Position numbers and translations under genes: made by a program
In this document: piece by piece, positions 44,358 through 55,952 of the stretch
How positions within the stretch are numbered: the first letter of the stretch is position 1
How the letters are laid out: every line of letters starts with the position of its first letter
Assembly: GCA_025667525.1 (NCBI GenBank)
Contig: CM046878.1
Location: forward strand, 395,626,974 to 395,690,973
Length of the DNA: 64,000 nucleotides
DNA from: Glebionis coronaria
Lineage: Eukaryota; Streptophyta; Magnoliopsida; Asterales; Asteraceae
Direction of reading: 5' to 3'
Notes under the pieces: model-generated
The model's database searches: none
The model's input: the letters and a program-made list of their open reading frames with translations, nothing else
Told to the model about the DNA's origin: nothing

Positions 44358-46274
44358 TCCTTTATACCGGTTGTTTTTGGGCCTTGTTTATCATGTAAGC
44401 CCCACCAAAAATTGACCATACCATGATATCCCTAAATGATCACATTTATGGGGATTCGAGTCGAGCTTTTGACTCGGTTATCAAAAACAAGGTGCCTCGT
44501 GGGGGAGACCCATGCTTATCCATGTACATATTATTGCTTTCTAATGTAGTTTAATGTGAGGGGATTTGTGCCCTTCCAACCTTTGTTCCGTGGTTGTTTG
44601 TGCATTGTGGTTTTTAGATCATGATCTTCACGATTGGAGCCTCTCGTGTTCGTTTTATGGGAGCACTCGATCGTTTGCTTTGGAGTCATTTCTCAATATC
44701 CAAATGATATATCCTTTGATGTTCTAACCTTAGGTTTATAGCACACTTCATAAACGGCTATTAATTTATTGGTTACACCCTTTCCATGCTAGATTAGGCA
44801 TTCGACTACGTCTCTAGTATGGGGGTGTTTGCACCCCTAGACTCGAAACATTGAGGACAATGTTTAACTTTAGTATGGGGGGGTGAATAGATACTTGACT
44901 TGCCAAACCTTCACGCTTTCCAAAGTTTATCGTTTTGTTTATCGTTTTTGTTGCAAAATAAGGCTAAAAATGGCCAAATTTTAAATTTTTTTTCTCATGT
45001 TTTATAAGTGTTTGAAGACACGAATGTAGATTTTCCGATGGCGAGAATAAGAGTAATTTTTGACTCGACCGTGCGTGTTGAGCACTTAGCTTTGATTCCT
45101 TAACTACACGTTAGGCTAAGTCTCTTAAATGAGGACGAGAAATGATAGAGTTAATTATAAGTTACTATGCTAAACGTAGAGTACTCGTATTCTTTCAAAA
45201 ACTCATGTGTTCTCGTTGTTTGCTTATTCTCCCTTCGCTTGTAAATATTTTTTGCTTAATAAATATTGACTTAGCGGTTTAGTTAGGATTGTTGGGTTTC
45301 TAGTCTTTTCTAGTAGCTTCCGTGTAATTAAATTGGGAAGACATTAAGGTATCGCCAGCGTAACGGTTTTGAAGTATTGGCACCCGAATAATCGAAAGCT
45401 TCACCTAATAATAAGATTTCAAGTGCTCACCTAAATCAAGCAAACAATTTGAAGCCCCACAAGGCCTAAAATCTATGCAAAATTGAAAGTGATTCAAGCC
45501 TTAATCTTCGAAGCTTTAAAGATCCAAAATTCGCTTTAGCGTGAGGATATACGTCTTTGGCTAATAAAACCACCGATGATGGCGGATAATAAAAGGCAAG
45601 GCAAGACCGAAGTCATAATAAAAGCTTCATGGCGAAGTTGAATAAAAGATGGAGGTAAACCAAAGATAATAAGGCCCTTCCGTTAGGGGGTGTATAAAAG
45701 TCTTGGTAATAAGTCTCATGTTCAAAACCGTTATAAAACCGTGTTTATCGATTCTTCTTGTCGACTTAATTTTTTAACATCGTTGTCTATTAGGAGGGGT
45801 TATTGATTTGATGGTCTTAGTTACACCGTTAGGACTCTATTTTTAGACCTAAATCTCTATTATCGCATAAGTCAAACAATGTATCCTCGTGATCATTAAG
45901 ACATAATAAAATATAAGAGATACAACTTAGGAATAATGGGAGGATAAGTACGTGATTAGGGCATATGAGTAGTGTTAGCATTACTAACTTATAATGACAA
46001 TGATCTCGTTGCACGCTTGGCATGGAATTGAAGTGAAAATCGAGGACGATGAAATTATTTCTAACGAAGCATTCACGTGTTCTTATTCTATGAACCTAAG
46101 CGTCCCATTTTGCGATGAAAATCATACATTATGTCTAAAACGCAAGTAGTAGTAATAGTAGTAGTGTAGCTAGTTTATCATTTCAATAAAGTGAATAAAA
46201 TTGAATTTTGGAGATGCTACGATACTTTATTCTAGCATTGCGTGAGGGCACGGCAATGGTTTAGTATGGGGGAG
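44358..46274 (+). other. C 3' noncoding region with purine-tract modules and polypurine tract
   Basis: No ORF of interest. Three modules are seen: TAGTATGGGGGTG at 44815-44827; a perfect stem-loop AACATTG / CAATGTT with loop AGGA (44847-44864) followed by TTTAGTATGGGGGGG (to 44883); and a stem CATTGC / GCAATG (46236-46258) followed by TTTAGTATGGGGGAG (46260-46274), which abuts the 3' LTR and is the functional polypurine tract. Confidence 0.75.
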
Positions 46275-49200
46275 TGATGAGACTGCTTTTATACATGGTC
46301 TCATCGTCCAAAACGGGCTTAAAATGCATAAAATATCATTAAATATACCAAATATATGCTCGTGTTTGTTACTTGTGTATTTTTAGGTACGGATATTGAG
46401 GAAATGGCAAAAGATCACAAGAATCATTCAAAAACGAACACTGGAAACGAAGCCGCACAATGAACCGGGCCCAAGTTTGGATTTTACAAAAATGCCCTTG
46501 AAGAATTGAAGATTGGCAACTTTAGTCCCTCAACTTTTGAAGATTTACACTTTATACCCCTCAAATGTTCAAAATTATGAATAGGGTCCCTAAAGTTTGA
46601 AGATATTACAAGACCAGTCCTTGAAGAATCCAAGAAATACATTTAAAACCCTTGGAAAAAGTTTTGAAACAAGTTATGCCATAAATGACAAGTTTGCAAA
46701 AGTTGTCAAGAGGAAAAAAGGCGTTGATGGTTTTTATTACAAAGTGCAAAGAAGAAGGAAGCTTGGGGGCCCTTTCTGCCAACTAACCAAACCTCCTCAT
46801 CCAGTCACATCCTGCCACGTCACAACAACCCACCCATTACCCATACCCTACCCGTCCATACCCAATACCCAAACCCACCAACCCGGTTTAATTTATTAAA
46901 CTGGTCAAATCCACCAGTCAAACCACTTAACTTTCCCACTCAAACAGATTTTTAAATAAATCTTTTCCCAATTCAGATTAAACACACTAAAAACACCCCC
47001 ATAAACCCTAATTATCCCAGGTGTGATTAAACTAAAATCAAAGGGGTTTTGCCCCTTTTTGTCCAGATCCTTGATTGAACCCTATCTCACCAAAACCCAC
47101 ATTCCACATCACCACAAGACACACCCATGTGTCTTGTGGGACCCTCCCCTGCACACGTCTCTTTCCCTCAAACCCTACACCCGACCAAACCAACATCCCA
47201 GATTCTCCCCTTGGTCCCCAAGTTCAAATGGACGTCTAAGATCACTTTCCACAGCCTGGCATCTTCACATGATCATTCAGCAATCACATGGCACGAATTT
47301 GACCAATTCTCAGTCAAGATTCCAAGGGCAATTTAGGCATTCCATTGCTAGGGTTTTAAGTATTCTAGATAGTTCTTTTGTACTCTATTTAAGGAGCACC
47401 AAACCTGTTGGTAGCCCTTGTTCCAGTTTTTAGCAATCAACTCTTGTAATTCCTTTTTTACAAATTTATAAAGTTTGGTATTTTTCCTAAAATTGTAATT
47501 CCTTTTATTGATTTTAAAAAGTTGGTGTGTGTTTGATTGCTTGACTGAGTTCCATCTTAATTGTGCAAAACACTTGTGTTTTGAAATTTTTCAGAAAGTT
47601 TCTGAAAATTGGGATTTTTGGTGAAAAGTTTGGTTCAAGGTTTAATTTTTCAGGTAGTAAAAGTTATTTGGTTTGAGTGTTTTGAAAGGAAGTTTATTTG
47701 AGAAGATTTTAAAAGGTTTAAGAAAGGTTTGAAAAAGAAAGAAAGATAAAATCAGAAAGTGTATTATTTGTGCTTGGTTTGTTCATTGTTCTTAGCAGGA
47801 AGCCATTGGAGCTTGTCCAAGGTCCAGCTCAGGTCCGGACCTGAAAGGAGGTGACTTGGCAGTCACAAAGGGACCTGGATGTGGGTCCCTTGAGGTAGAA
47901 AAATCTCTTCCATTTTCAGTTTATGTTAAATATTGATATTTGTATGATTTTACATGAAATCTGGTTAAGTGTTGTTTGAAGTGTTGGATAATGCTTGTTT
48001 AGGATTGTTATGCATGTTTAGAAGGATTGTAATCAGATTGAGTGTATTTTGAAAGGATTTGCTTTGTTAAAATTTGCATTTCAGTTTATTAAGGGGTGTT
48101 TGGATTAAGGGCTAAGTAGTGTTTAATGACTTCAAGATTGTTTTTAAACATGTTAATCACACTCCTTAGGGTACTAGTAATAGATGCATGTGCTTAGGTT
48201 TCTGTTTGGTAAAAGTTTACACACATTTGCATGCTTAAACTTTGAAAAAGTTGGCAAAATCAGAAAACTGCCATAAGTGACTGTTTTTGTGAAGTTTGTA
48301 CTTGATTCTTGGTAAGCTGCTAGGGTCAAGTAATTTCTAGGGTTTGACATTGATTATATGCCATGTGGTGAGCTTATTTTCAAATTATTGGCCATTGAAA
48401 TTCGGATTTGTGCATGTAATTTATGTTTACTGTTCACAGACCTGCATATATGCTTAATCAGAAACTTTGAGTGCTTGTTTTGCTTAATTTTGCTAAGTGA
48501 CTTGTTGTTTTTCTTGTTGATTTGACTTCCCACAACCCAACTGGTTGTGGGAGTGCCCTTATTGCCCAAGAAAAGCTTTCAAATAAGCTTCCCTAAGCTT
48601 ATTGGTCAACTGACCATTAATTTGCACTAGCAGTGGGAAGAAAGTTTCCCCTGCTAACACACTTGTTACCCCTGCTTCACTAGCAGACAAACTCCAAGCA
48701 CTTGTCACTATCAGAAAGTTTATAATTTTGTCTTTAGTGCCCAAATTTGTGAATTAAGACTTGAAACCAGTTCCATTATTTTTCATATTTTATTTAGGAA
48801 TTTTCTGTTTAATTATTTTTCATTTTACTGTTCATTTAGTATTTATTAGATTAAATAGCATTTTAAATATATCTTTAATATTTTTGTTTTTGGAATTTAG
48901 TGCCAAAAAGTAATATTTTTCAGTTTAATCAATTTTCCTAGACTTAGAATAATATTTTAAAGTTTTTTGTATAAAAATATTTTACTGTTCATCTTTTTAT
49001 TAATTTCTAGAATTAATTTAACTTAATTAGGGTTTTAATTAAACTAGTTTTGTCTTTTAGTGGTAAATTTTATATTTTTCAATCTTTTTCATTTTTCTAC
49101 TGTTCATTAGGGTAAGTTAGGATTTTTAAAATTGGTAGATTATTTTTAGCATTATTTTATTATTTTTTATAATTATTTTAGTTTTAAAATAGTTTTTAGT

Positions 49201-49733
49201 GATTTTAAAATAGAAAAATAGTTTTTAAAAATTAGGAAAAATACTTTTTAGTTTTTAGATAATATAAGTAAGTTATTTGTTCAATAAAATCATATTTTGG
49301 ACATTTTGATTAATTATATTTAATTTTAGGGCTTTAATTAGCATTTAAAATTGAATATTTAATTAATAAAAGGTTTTAAAATATTTTTTATTGTATTTTA
49401 TTTGTTATTTATATTTGGACTTGTTTTAGCTTTTAATTAATTTTTAGGTTTTAAAATTTTAATTTTTGTAGTTTTCCGGTTTTACGTTTACGCCTTTTTC
49501 GTCGTAGTTTAATCCGTTTTCGTAACCGTCTTTTCTTTCCTTTCTCATTTCTATTCTCCCTTCTTCTTGTTAATAATCACAAACATCATTAATCAATTCA
49601 TTACACAACGCACTAGCCTCCTCGAGAACGAACTCACTTCATTTGGGTCATAACTTGTGGTTTTCCTAAATCACTCGTTAATACTTACCCTAATTACCTT
49701 CCTTTTCCTAAAGGGGTAAAAATACTATTATCA
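46275..49733 (+). repeat. C 3' LTR
   Basis: 3459 bp, colinear with 36898-40359, with about 36-40 substitutions and a small indel near 49410. It ends CTATTATCA, then the H spacer resumes with TCTTGTCTAAC. Confidence 0.9.
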
Positions 49734-49798
49734 TCTTGTCTAACACAATTTTCTCTTATCAACTTCATCTTCATCAATCATTTTAACAGCTTTCAACA

Positions 49799-52700
49799 AT
49801 GGCACCAAAGTTTAAACCATCAGAATTGGAATTGGGGTTCAGAAGTCAACACAACATGATCGTGTATCTTGAAGCTGATGATACTCTATTTCCCCAATAC
49901 ACACAAATGGTGGCGTATTTGAACGCATCCCGCATAAGGTATGCTCTTTCTCATGCACCACTCATTCCTGTCACACATATTAAACAGTTTTGGAACACTA
50001 TTAGTTCCTCAACAGTTAATAGAGTGACTACATTAACTTCTATTGTTCATGGGAGACCTTGGGTGGTTACTGAGGCTTTGGTACGCCAAGCCTTGCATCT
50101 TGATGATGCTGATGGTATAACCACCCTTCCCATTAGTGAAATAGAACAAGGACTAAGGGCTTTGGGTTATCCTTTTCCTGATGAAGGAACTTTAAATAAA
50201 TATCATAAACAGGAGTTTCCCCCAGCCTAGAAGTACCTCATACATGTCCTCCTATAATGTTTGAGTCCCAAATGCACTACACACAATGAGATCAATAGAT
50301 CTATTGCCAGTGCTATTGTGTGTATTGCTACTGGGCAAAAATTTAATTATTCTAAAATGATTTTTGAGGGCATGTGTAAAAATAAGGGGAACAAAATGAC
50401 TTTAGCTTATCCCCGATTTTACAAATGGTTTTTGATGTTCAAGGATACTGCACAAGGGATCATAATGATTTTTATGAGATCCCTGTGCAAAAGAAAGCAA
50501 TTTTTATAAAGATGAACTCACTCCCACATCGTGACCTACCTTTAACCTAAGCTATGCTTGCTGTCATTGCAGCAGCACAACCCCAACCAGACCCTCAACC
50601 ACAAATTGACCCAATACCTTAACCATTACCTTCACCTGAACATATGCAAATTGACCAAGAACCCTTCGACGCTGACACATTAAATGTTGGCGTTGATGTG
50701 CCTATTTCCAACGTTGACACACAACCTTCACAAATCCAAACACCCCTTAACCAACCCACATACACCCAATCCACATCATCTTCTACACCCCTTGAATATA
50801 GGTTACAAAAACACCAAAGGACTACTGGAGTGTTCTCCTCTAGTGGTCCTAGCCATGTAGCAGAGAGAACCACCACCATATGCGTGGTTGGTGCTATGGA
50901 TGAGGCTGGGACTATTGGTTTTGGCTTAGATGCTGGCCAAGGCAGTCCCACCATCATTAAGTCCTCATCCATGCCCAATGAATCTGACTTGGGAGGTCAA
51001 ATACCCATGTTAGAAGAGGGCAGATTGGAACTAATGACCCTAATGGAACTAACGGCAGTCTGCATGAGCTTGCAAAAGCAAAATGCAGACTTGGTACAAG
51101 TTGTCAGCACACAAGGCATTGAACTCAAGCAATTGAGGGAGAGGATTTTTATTTTGGAGACTGCTAGTGCAAGGAGAGGGATGGAGGAATCTTCCAAAGG
51201 GGAGGAAGATCAAATAAATGTGAGTGACAAGGGCAGCCATGATGGTCAATCTTTGGATGTTGCTGAGGCCCTAACAAGTTTGAAGAAATAGACAGGTTTT
51301 GATACGACCTTAGTCTCTCCTACAAACTTAAATTTATCATTTACAGCCATGTTGGAGGAAATTGCAAAAGGCGCTGAGGCAGGAACTTTGGGCGTTGACA
51401 AGGAGAAGTTGAACGCTGACATGAGTATTTTGGGCGCTGACACAACAAAATTGGGCGTTGACAGACCTGCACATGAGGGTGATGTATCCCAGTCATCATC
51501 CATCATCAAGGAGGTTTCTTCACAAGTATCACCATCTACCTTACCAACAATTGATCCATTAGATAAGGGTAAGGGTATTATGGTAGAAGAGGTTGTTCCA
51601 AAGAATGCAGCTCAAATTGAGTTTGATAGAAGGTTGGCTGCACAAATCATGGAACAAGATAGAAAGGAGGTGAAAGAGTCACCATTTGTTGTCACTTCAG
51701 AAGAGAAAGAAGGAAGTGATGAAGCTAGCTCAGACTCAAGTGTTATGATTATAGAACAGCCAGAAAGACTTGAGTATAGAGATGAGTTGGCCAAGGAGAA
51801 ATTGAGAGAGTTGAAATTGCAGGTTGACTTTGATATGTCAGAGGTGGTTCAAATGTATCATGCTTGGGAAGAAAGATGTATGGAGAATCCACACTTGACC
51901 ATTTCAGATCAGATATGGGGTTTGGAGATTCTTATTAGAGTACAAAAGGATTGCCAGGTCATTTTGAAACACAAGACAAGCAATATTCTCTCAGAGTTGA
52001 AAAGGGACAGAAGGGAGTTATACTGCATGTTGCTCAGATGTCATAGAGTAGGATGGACTTATCAGAAATTGAGGGCATTGACATTTGATGAGTTGGAATG
52101 CAAATCTTATCCCATCTGGGTTAGAGTGCAGGAAGCAAATACTCTCAGACTTCTTTCTGATGAAAGAAAAGAAGAACTTGCAAAGGAAATGGAGCTCAAG
52201 AAGGCAATGTTTGTTCCCAGACCAGTGAAAAAGGGAGTTCCTTTTGAGTTTCCCAAAGATATGGATCCATTATATCCAAGTGAAGCTGTCATAAGAAAGA
52301 GCCTCAAGCTCTCACCATTAGAAGCTTCAGATATGGTACAAGTGTTACCACTAGATTCCAGAAATCCAATTGTGAGCTATGAAGAAGATGAATGTGGATT
52401 TTGGAAGATTGGCAGGTATGGCAAAGAGGTTCACACTTTTACCACCCTTATATCTTTGTTTGCAAGTTTTGACAGAGAAGACTTGGTAGACCTATGGAGG
52501 TTATTAGAGGCCAAGTATGAGGCTGAAGCACCAACTTCAGCTAATGGAATAAAACTGTGGTCCACATTCAAGAGAATGTGTCGACCAAAAGATGAGGATC
52601 CTGCTATTTGGAAGGATCTTGAAGATGACCTCAGTGGTCTTCAATGGAGATTGTATTCAGCTGCTGGTGTTTATTATTTGAGTGCTACAAAGTTTGCTGA

Positions 52701-52863
52701 GTATCTACTTGTGGATGGTCAGTATTTCATATCCAAGGATATCTTGGAAAAGATGCAGAACACTCAGCTGGAAATTGATTATTCAAGTGATGTGGCAAAA
52801 GACTTGATCAGATTTATTTATTACCAATATGAGAAGGTTTGTAAGATTCCTCCTAGTCCTTAA
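49799..52863 (+). pseudogene. H 3' extra ORF (SIRE-type additional ORF), broken
   Basis: It starts MAPKFKPSELELG at 49799. The N-terminal part (to about 50500) has HNMIVYLEADD, ASRIRYALSHAP and IKQFWNT, a domain I recall from the extra 3' ORF of Asteraceae Copia elements. A low-complexity middle with SVD/ADT repeats follows, then a likely coiled coil (51050-51180, LQKQNADLVQVVSTQ), a second repeat cluster (51370-51465) and a conserved C-terminal domain (about 51790-52863, with CGFWKIGRYGKEVHTFTTL and DREDLVDLWRLL). Stops lie at 50228 (Trp), 50258 and 51289, and a frameshift near 50450. It ends 51 bp before the 3' LTR. Function is unknown. An envelope-like role has been proposed for such ORFs, but I see no clear membrane anchor. 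Confidence 0.75.
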
Positions 52864-52900
52864 GTTTATTAAGAAACTTGATCATAAGAGTGGATATCAA

Positions 52901-52914
52901 GTTTAGGGGAGGAT
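52901..52914 (+). other. H polypurine tract
   Basis: GTTTAGGGGAGGAT immediately precedes TGTTGGG of the 3' LTR. It primes plus-strand DNA synthesis. Confidence 0.85.
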
Positions 52915-53428
52915 TGTTGGGAATAAATTATAGCCAATCTACTTGAGCGCTGACAAGAGTAAAACAAGCGTTGACATGAGCAAAACAAACGCTGACAGCT
53001 CAAGCGTTGACAAGATAAAGTCAAGCGTTGATACATTGAAGACAAGCACAGATGGGAAGATATACTCTACGCGTTTATTGCATTCTAGATTACTTCTAGT
53101 AAAGATAGGAACAACAATGCATTTTCTATATTTATCTTTACCTAGAATAGCTGATACGTAGATTATTGTACAAGGCTTCTTATGTCTATAAAAGAAGACC
53201 CTTAGGTTAATGTTTCATATGAGTTTTCATTCGTAAACTACTTTCATTGTAAGCAAGTTTGATATCATTAATCAAAGTGAAAGTTTGTTTATATCATTGT
53301 GCTCTTGTTTAACTGTTAATTCCGCATAACACTTAAATTGTTATTAACATACAAAGGTGTCTCTAAGTGTATTACTTGATCTAATCTCGTATATATAAAG
53401 CTAAATCGATCTAAGTTTGGGATCAACA
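52915..53428 (+). repeat. H 3' LTR
   Basis: 514 bp, the same length as the 5' copy, with 18 substitutions and no indel by hand alignment (about 96.5% identity). The TATA box CTATAAAAG is at 53186-53194 and the motif array at 52945-53056. It is followed by TSD CTATG (53429-53433). Confidence 0.93.
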
Positions 53429-53433
53429 CTATG

Positions 53434-53906
53434 TGTCAAATAGCCAACACCTCCTAATGTGTCATTAGGAGGGTATTTATAGAGAGATTAGCAAGTGTTG
53501 ATCTTTTCTTCCTTTTCTCGTCTTTTCGTCTTTATAAATTCTTCGACTTTCTCGACTTTGTCTCGGGATAATTTGAACTCGTCTTATGATTTCTTCATTT
53601 ATTAGACTTGAGTTCTTCGACTTCATTAAACTTCCGCCTTAAGACTTTTTCTTCGATAAATCTTCAGAATAGGCCTTGGACTTCCGTTCTTTTGGCACTC
53701 TTGATCTTTTGACTTCGTCTTTTGTCTTATTCTTCGATACAAGCCCGTGAAAGCCCGTGTTTTCTTCCCTTTTCACATTTTGGTCCTAAATCACAACAAA
53801 AACACAAACCACGCATAATTCCGACATTTATGACATAAAATACAAGTTTTGGCTTGGTTATTATAATAATTAAGTGGTAAAAGGATAAGTTTTTTCACAC
53901 TTATTA
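53434..53906 (-). repeat. B 3' LTR, right part
   Basis: It continues the LTR after H. It matches 5993-6473 of A closely, including the TATA-like box (minus CTATAAATA at 53482-53474) and the hairpin CCTCCTAATG / CATTAGGAGG (53450-53472). On the minus strand it begins TAATAAGTGTG. H is inserted 16 bp from the hairpin. Confidence 0.85.
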
Positions 53907-53946
53907 AATCCCCTACACTTGACCATTGCAATGTCCTCATGCAATG
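53907..53946 (-). other. B polypurine tract with upstream stem-loop
   Basis: On the minus strand AAGTGTAGGGGATT abuts the LTR head. It is preceded by a stem CATTGCA / TGCAATG (53924-53946) with GAGGACA in the loop. The arrangement matches the C 3' end. Confidence 0.7.
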
Positions 53947-55952
53947 CATTAATTACAAAGCAAGTTTTACATTTTCCATCATAATTAACCTACCTTGGCC
54001 TTTATTAAAGAGATAGAAAATTACAAAATATTTATAGGAAGAAAATAAGTAAAGAAATCAAAGACTTACCTTGGGGTTTTGAATAGTCATGAATGTTTAT
54101 CACCCTCAAGTTTCACGTTCCCCATACCAAGCTTAAAAACGAGATCATTGTTATTATAAGTTAGCAAACTAACACAAACTCATGTGGCCTAATTATTCAC
54201 TTAGACTCCCTTATTCCTAGGTGTATCTCTTATATTTTATTGTTGTCTTGAATGATCACAAGGATGCATTGTTGACTTATTTCGATAGTTATTTTGGCTG
54301 AAAATAAAGTAGGACGATTTAATCAATAGTTATCTAAAGGACAAAATCTTTTAAAACTTCTTTTCGGGACCTAATAAAGTTCATATCTTGGCATAACTCG
54401 CTTCACGATTTGAGACCTTTCTCGGACCGATATTTGGCAGCGACTTCATACTTCAAATATTGAGAGACGTTCATGAAATAATGGTCTTCTCTTCATAATA
54501 GGAATTTCTTCACTTGAACTTTTTGAGAGATTCTTCATATTTGGACCACAACTTCTTCATTTTTCTCCAATCTTTATTTGGGATTATGATATACAACTAT
54601 CTGCCTCCTTTTAGGACTTGGATCTATTTATCCTCATACATTGCTAGGGTCTTTTCGGATAGACTTCTCCATGATATTTAGGAGAGTATTTGCTTTTCGT
54701 CATGTGTCTCGATCCTTCATATTGATTATTGATAAATGATTCTTCACATCACTTGGCATCTTTAGCAACAAAATGTAGCCCTCATGTCTTGTTAGGACCT
54801 TTTCAGACTCGCAAATCTTGGCATCCCGCTTCAGTATGCCTTGGCTATGAACTCTAATTAATACCGAGCAACTTTTAAACGATATTGGGCTAGAAGCTTA
54901 GTAACTTTTCAAATCGTACGACCTTATTTATTACAATTAAATTTATTAACAAGCGATGGGAGAAAAAGCTCATAATTAACTCACATAAATTCATGAAAGA
55001 ATACCAAACTTATAATTGACTCTATCATCTCTCGTTCTCCATAATTTAAAATCTCAAGGAATGAGACTCGTGGATGCTTAGCCAATTAAGTCAAAGTTTT
55101 GTGTTTTCAAGTCATCTATAGGATCTTGTAACTTCTTAGACTTTTTCAAGTTTAGAATTCGCATTTTAAAGTTCCCTTGATAAACGAATTTCTAGGATCA
55201 ATTATAGGAACTTGCGAAAAGTTCTTGTTCTTAACCCGTAAGAGTTAAGACTTTCGCTTTTTAAAGTTCCCTATATAAAAGCCTAGCAAAACTTGACTGA
55301 AACACGTTAAGGATACTAGCTAGAGTAAACTTAGATAAGTAAACTCGGGTTGAGTCAAAAGATTCACAACGTTCAAAAATTAAAACCACTTTATTAAAAT
55401 TTATTCTAGCAAAGAAAGAAAATAACTATAACAAAAGTAAAACTACTAGGCCAAAATAGATCAAAAATTTTGAAAAATGTAGAAAAATCAATTTTCCGGT
55501 TAAAATGAGGACAAATACAAGGAAAAGCCCACTTAACTTCGATAGAAGCCCCCCTAAACTTAATATAAACATTGTCCTCAATGTTTAAGAATGTGGGAGT
55601 AAACTCCCCTACACTTAGGACATTGTGTAAGTTGTTTAAATCTTGCTAAGGAAGAGACAACTAAAGTGATTCCTATTTTAATATTGAAGAATATAAAATA
55701 GTGAATCAAAAGAGTTTAGGGTAAAACCGGGAAGACGGGAACACAGAATCACGGGTCGTCAAAAGTCATCAAGAATGGATCTTTGAAAGCTGGAATCCCT
55801 GCACAAGATAAGAAAGAAAACAACAAACACATAGTAGGGTCTCCCCTACACTTATTATAAAAACAAAAGAAAAAGGATAGATACTGCGGGTTGCCTCCCG
55901 AGAAGCGCTTGTTTTTGTTCACCGAGTCGTGAGCCTGACTCGACCTTGATTA
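53947..55952 (-). other. B 3' noncoding region
   Basis: About 2 kb without a recognisable ORF. Its right part is colinear with 1-1291 of A. Internal purine-tract modules occur at 55549-55560 and 55604-55617, with the perfect AACATTG / CAATGTT stem-loop at 55568-55585. There is no RT, RNase H or integrase. Confidence 0.75.

Larger units (their letters stand above)
36898..49733 (+). mobile_element. Element C: Athila-like gag-protease retrotransposon, young
   Basis: The LTRs are 36898-40359 and 46275-49733, starting TGATGAGACTGC and ending CTATTATCA. Flanks TCTAG and TCTTG agree in four of five bases, a probable TSD with one change. The interior of 5.9 kb has a tRNA-Asp primer-binding site, one long gag-protease ORF and a tail, then 1.9 kb of noncoding DNA and a polypurine tract. 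RT, RNase H and integrase are absent. The LTRs differ at about 1% of positions by hand estimate, the youngest pair here. It lies in the H spacer, 65 bp before the 3' ORF. Confidence 0.9.
18954..53428 (+). mobile_element. Element H: Copia/SIRE-like retrotransposon with a 3' extra ORF
   Basis: LTRs of 514 bp begin TGTTGGGAAT and end GATCAACA, with perfect TSD CTATG (18949-18953 and 53429-53433). Order: LTR, initiator-Met primer-binding site, gag, protease, integrase (split by D), RT, RNase H, spacer (split by C), 3' ORF, polypurine tract, LTR. Integrase before RT marks it as Copia. The extra ORF after RNase H points to the SIRE/Maximus group. Without D and C it is about 12 kb. The LTRs differ at 18 of 514 positions by hand count. 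Confidence 0.93.
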
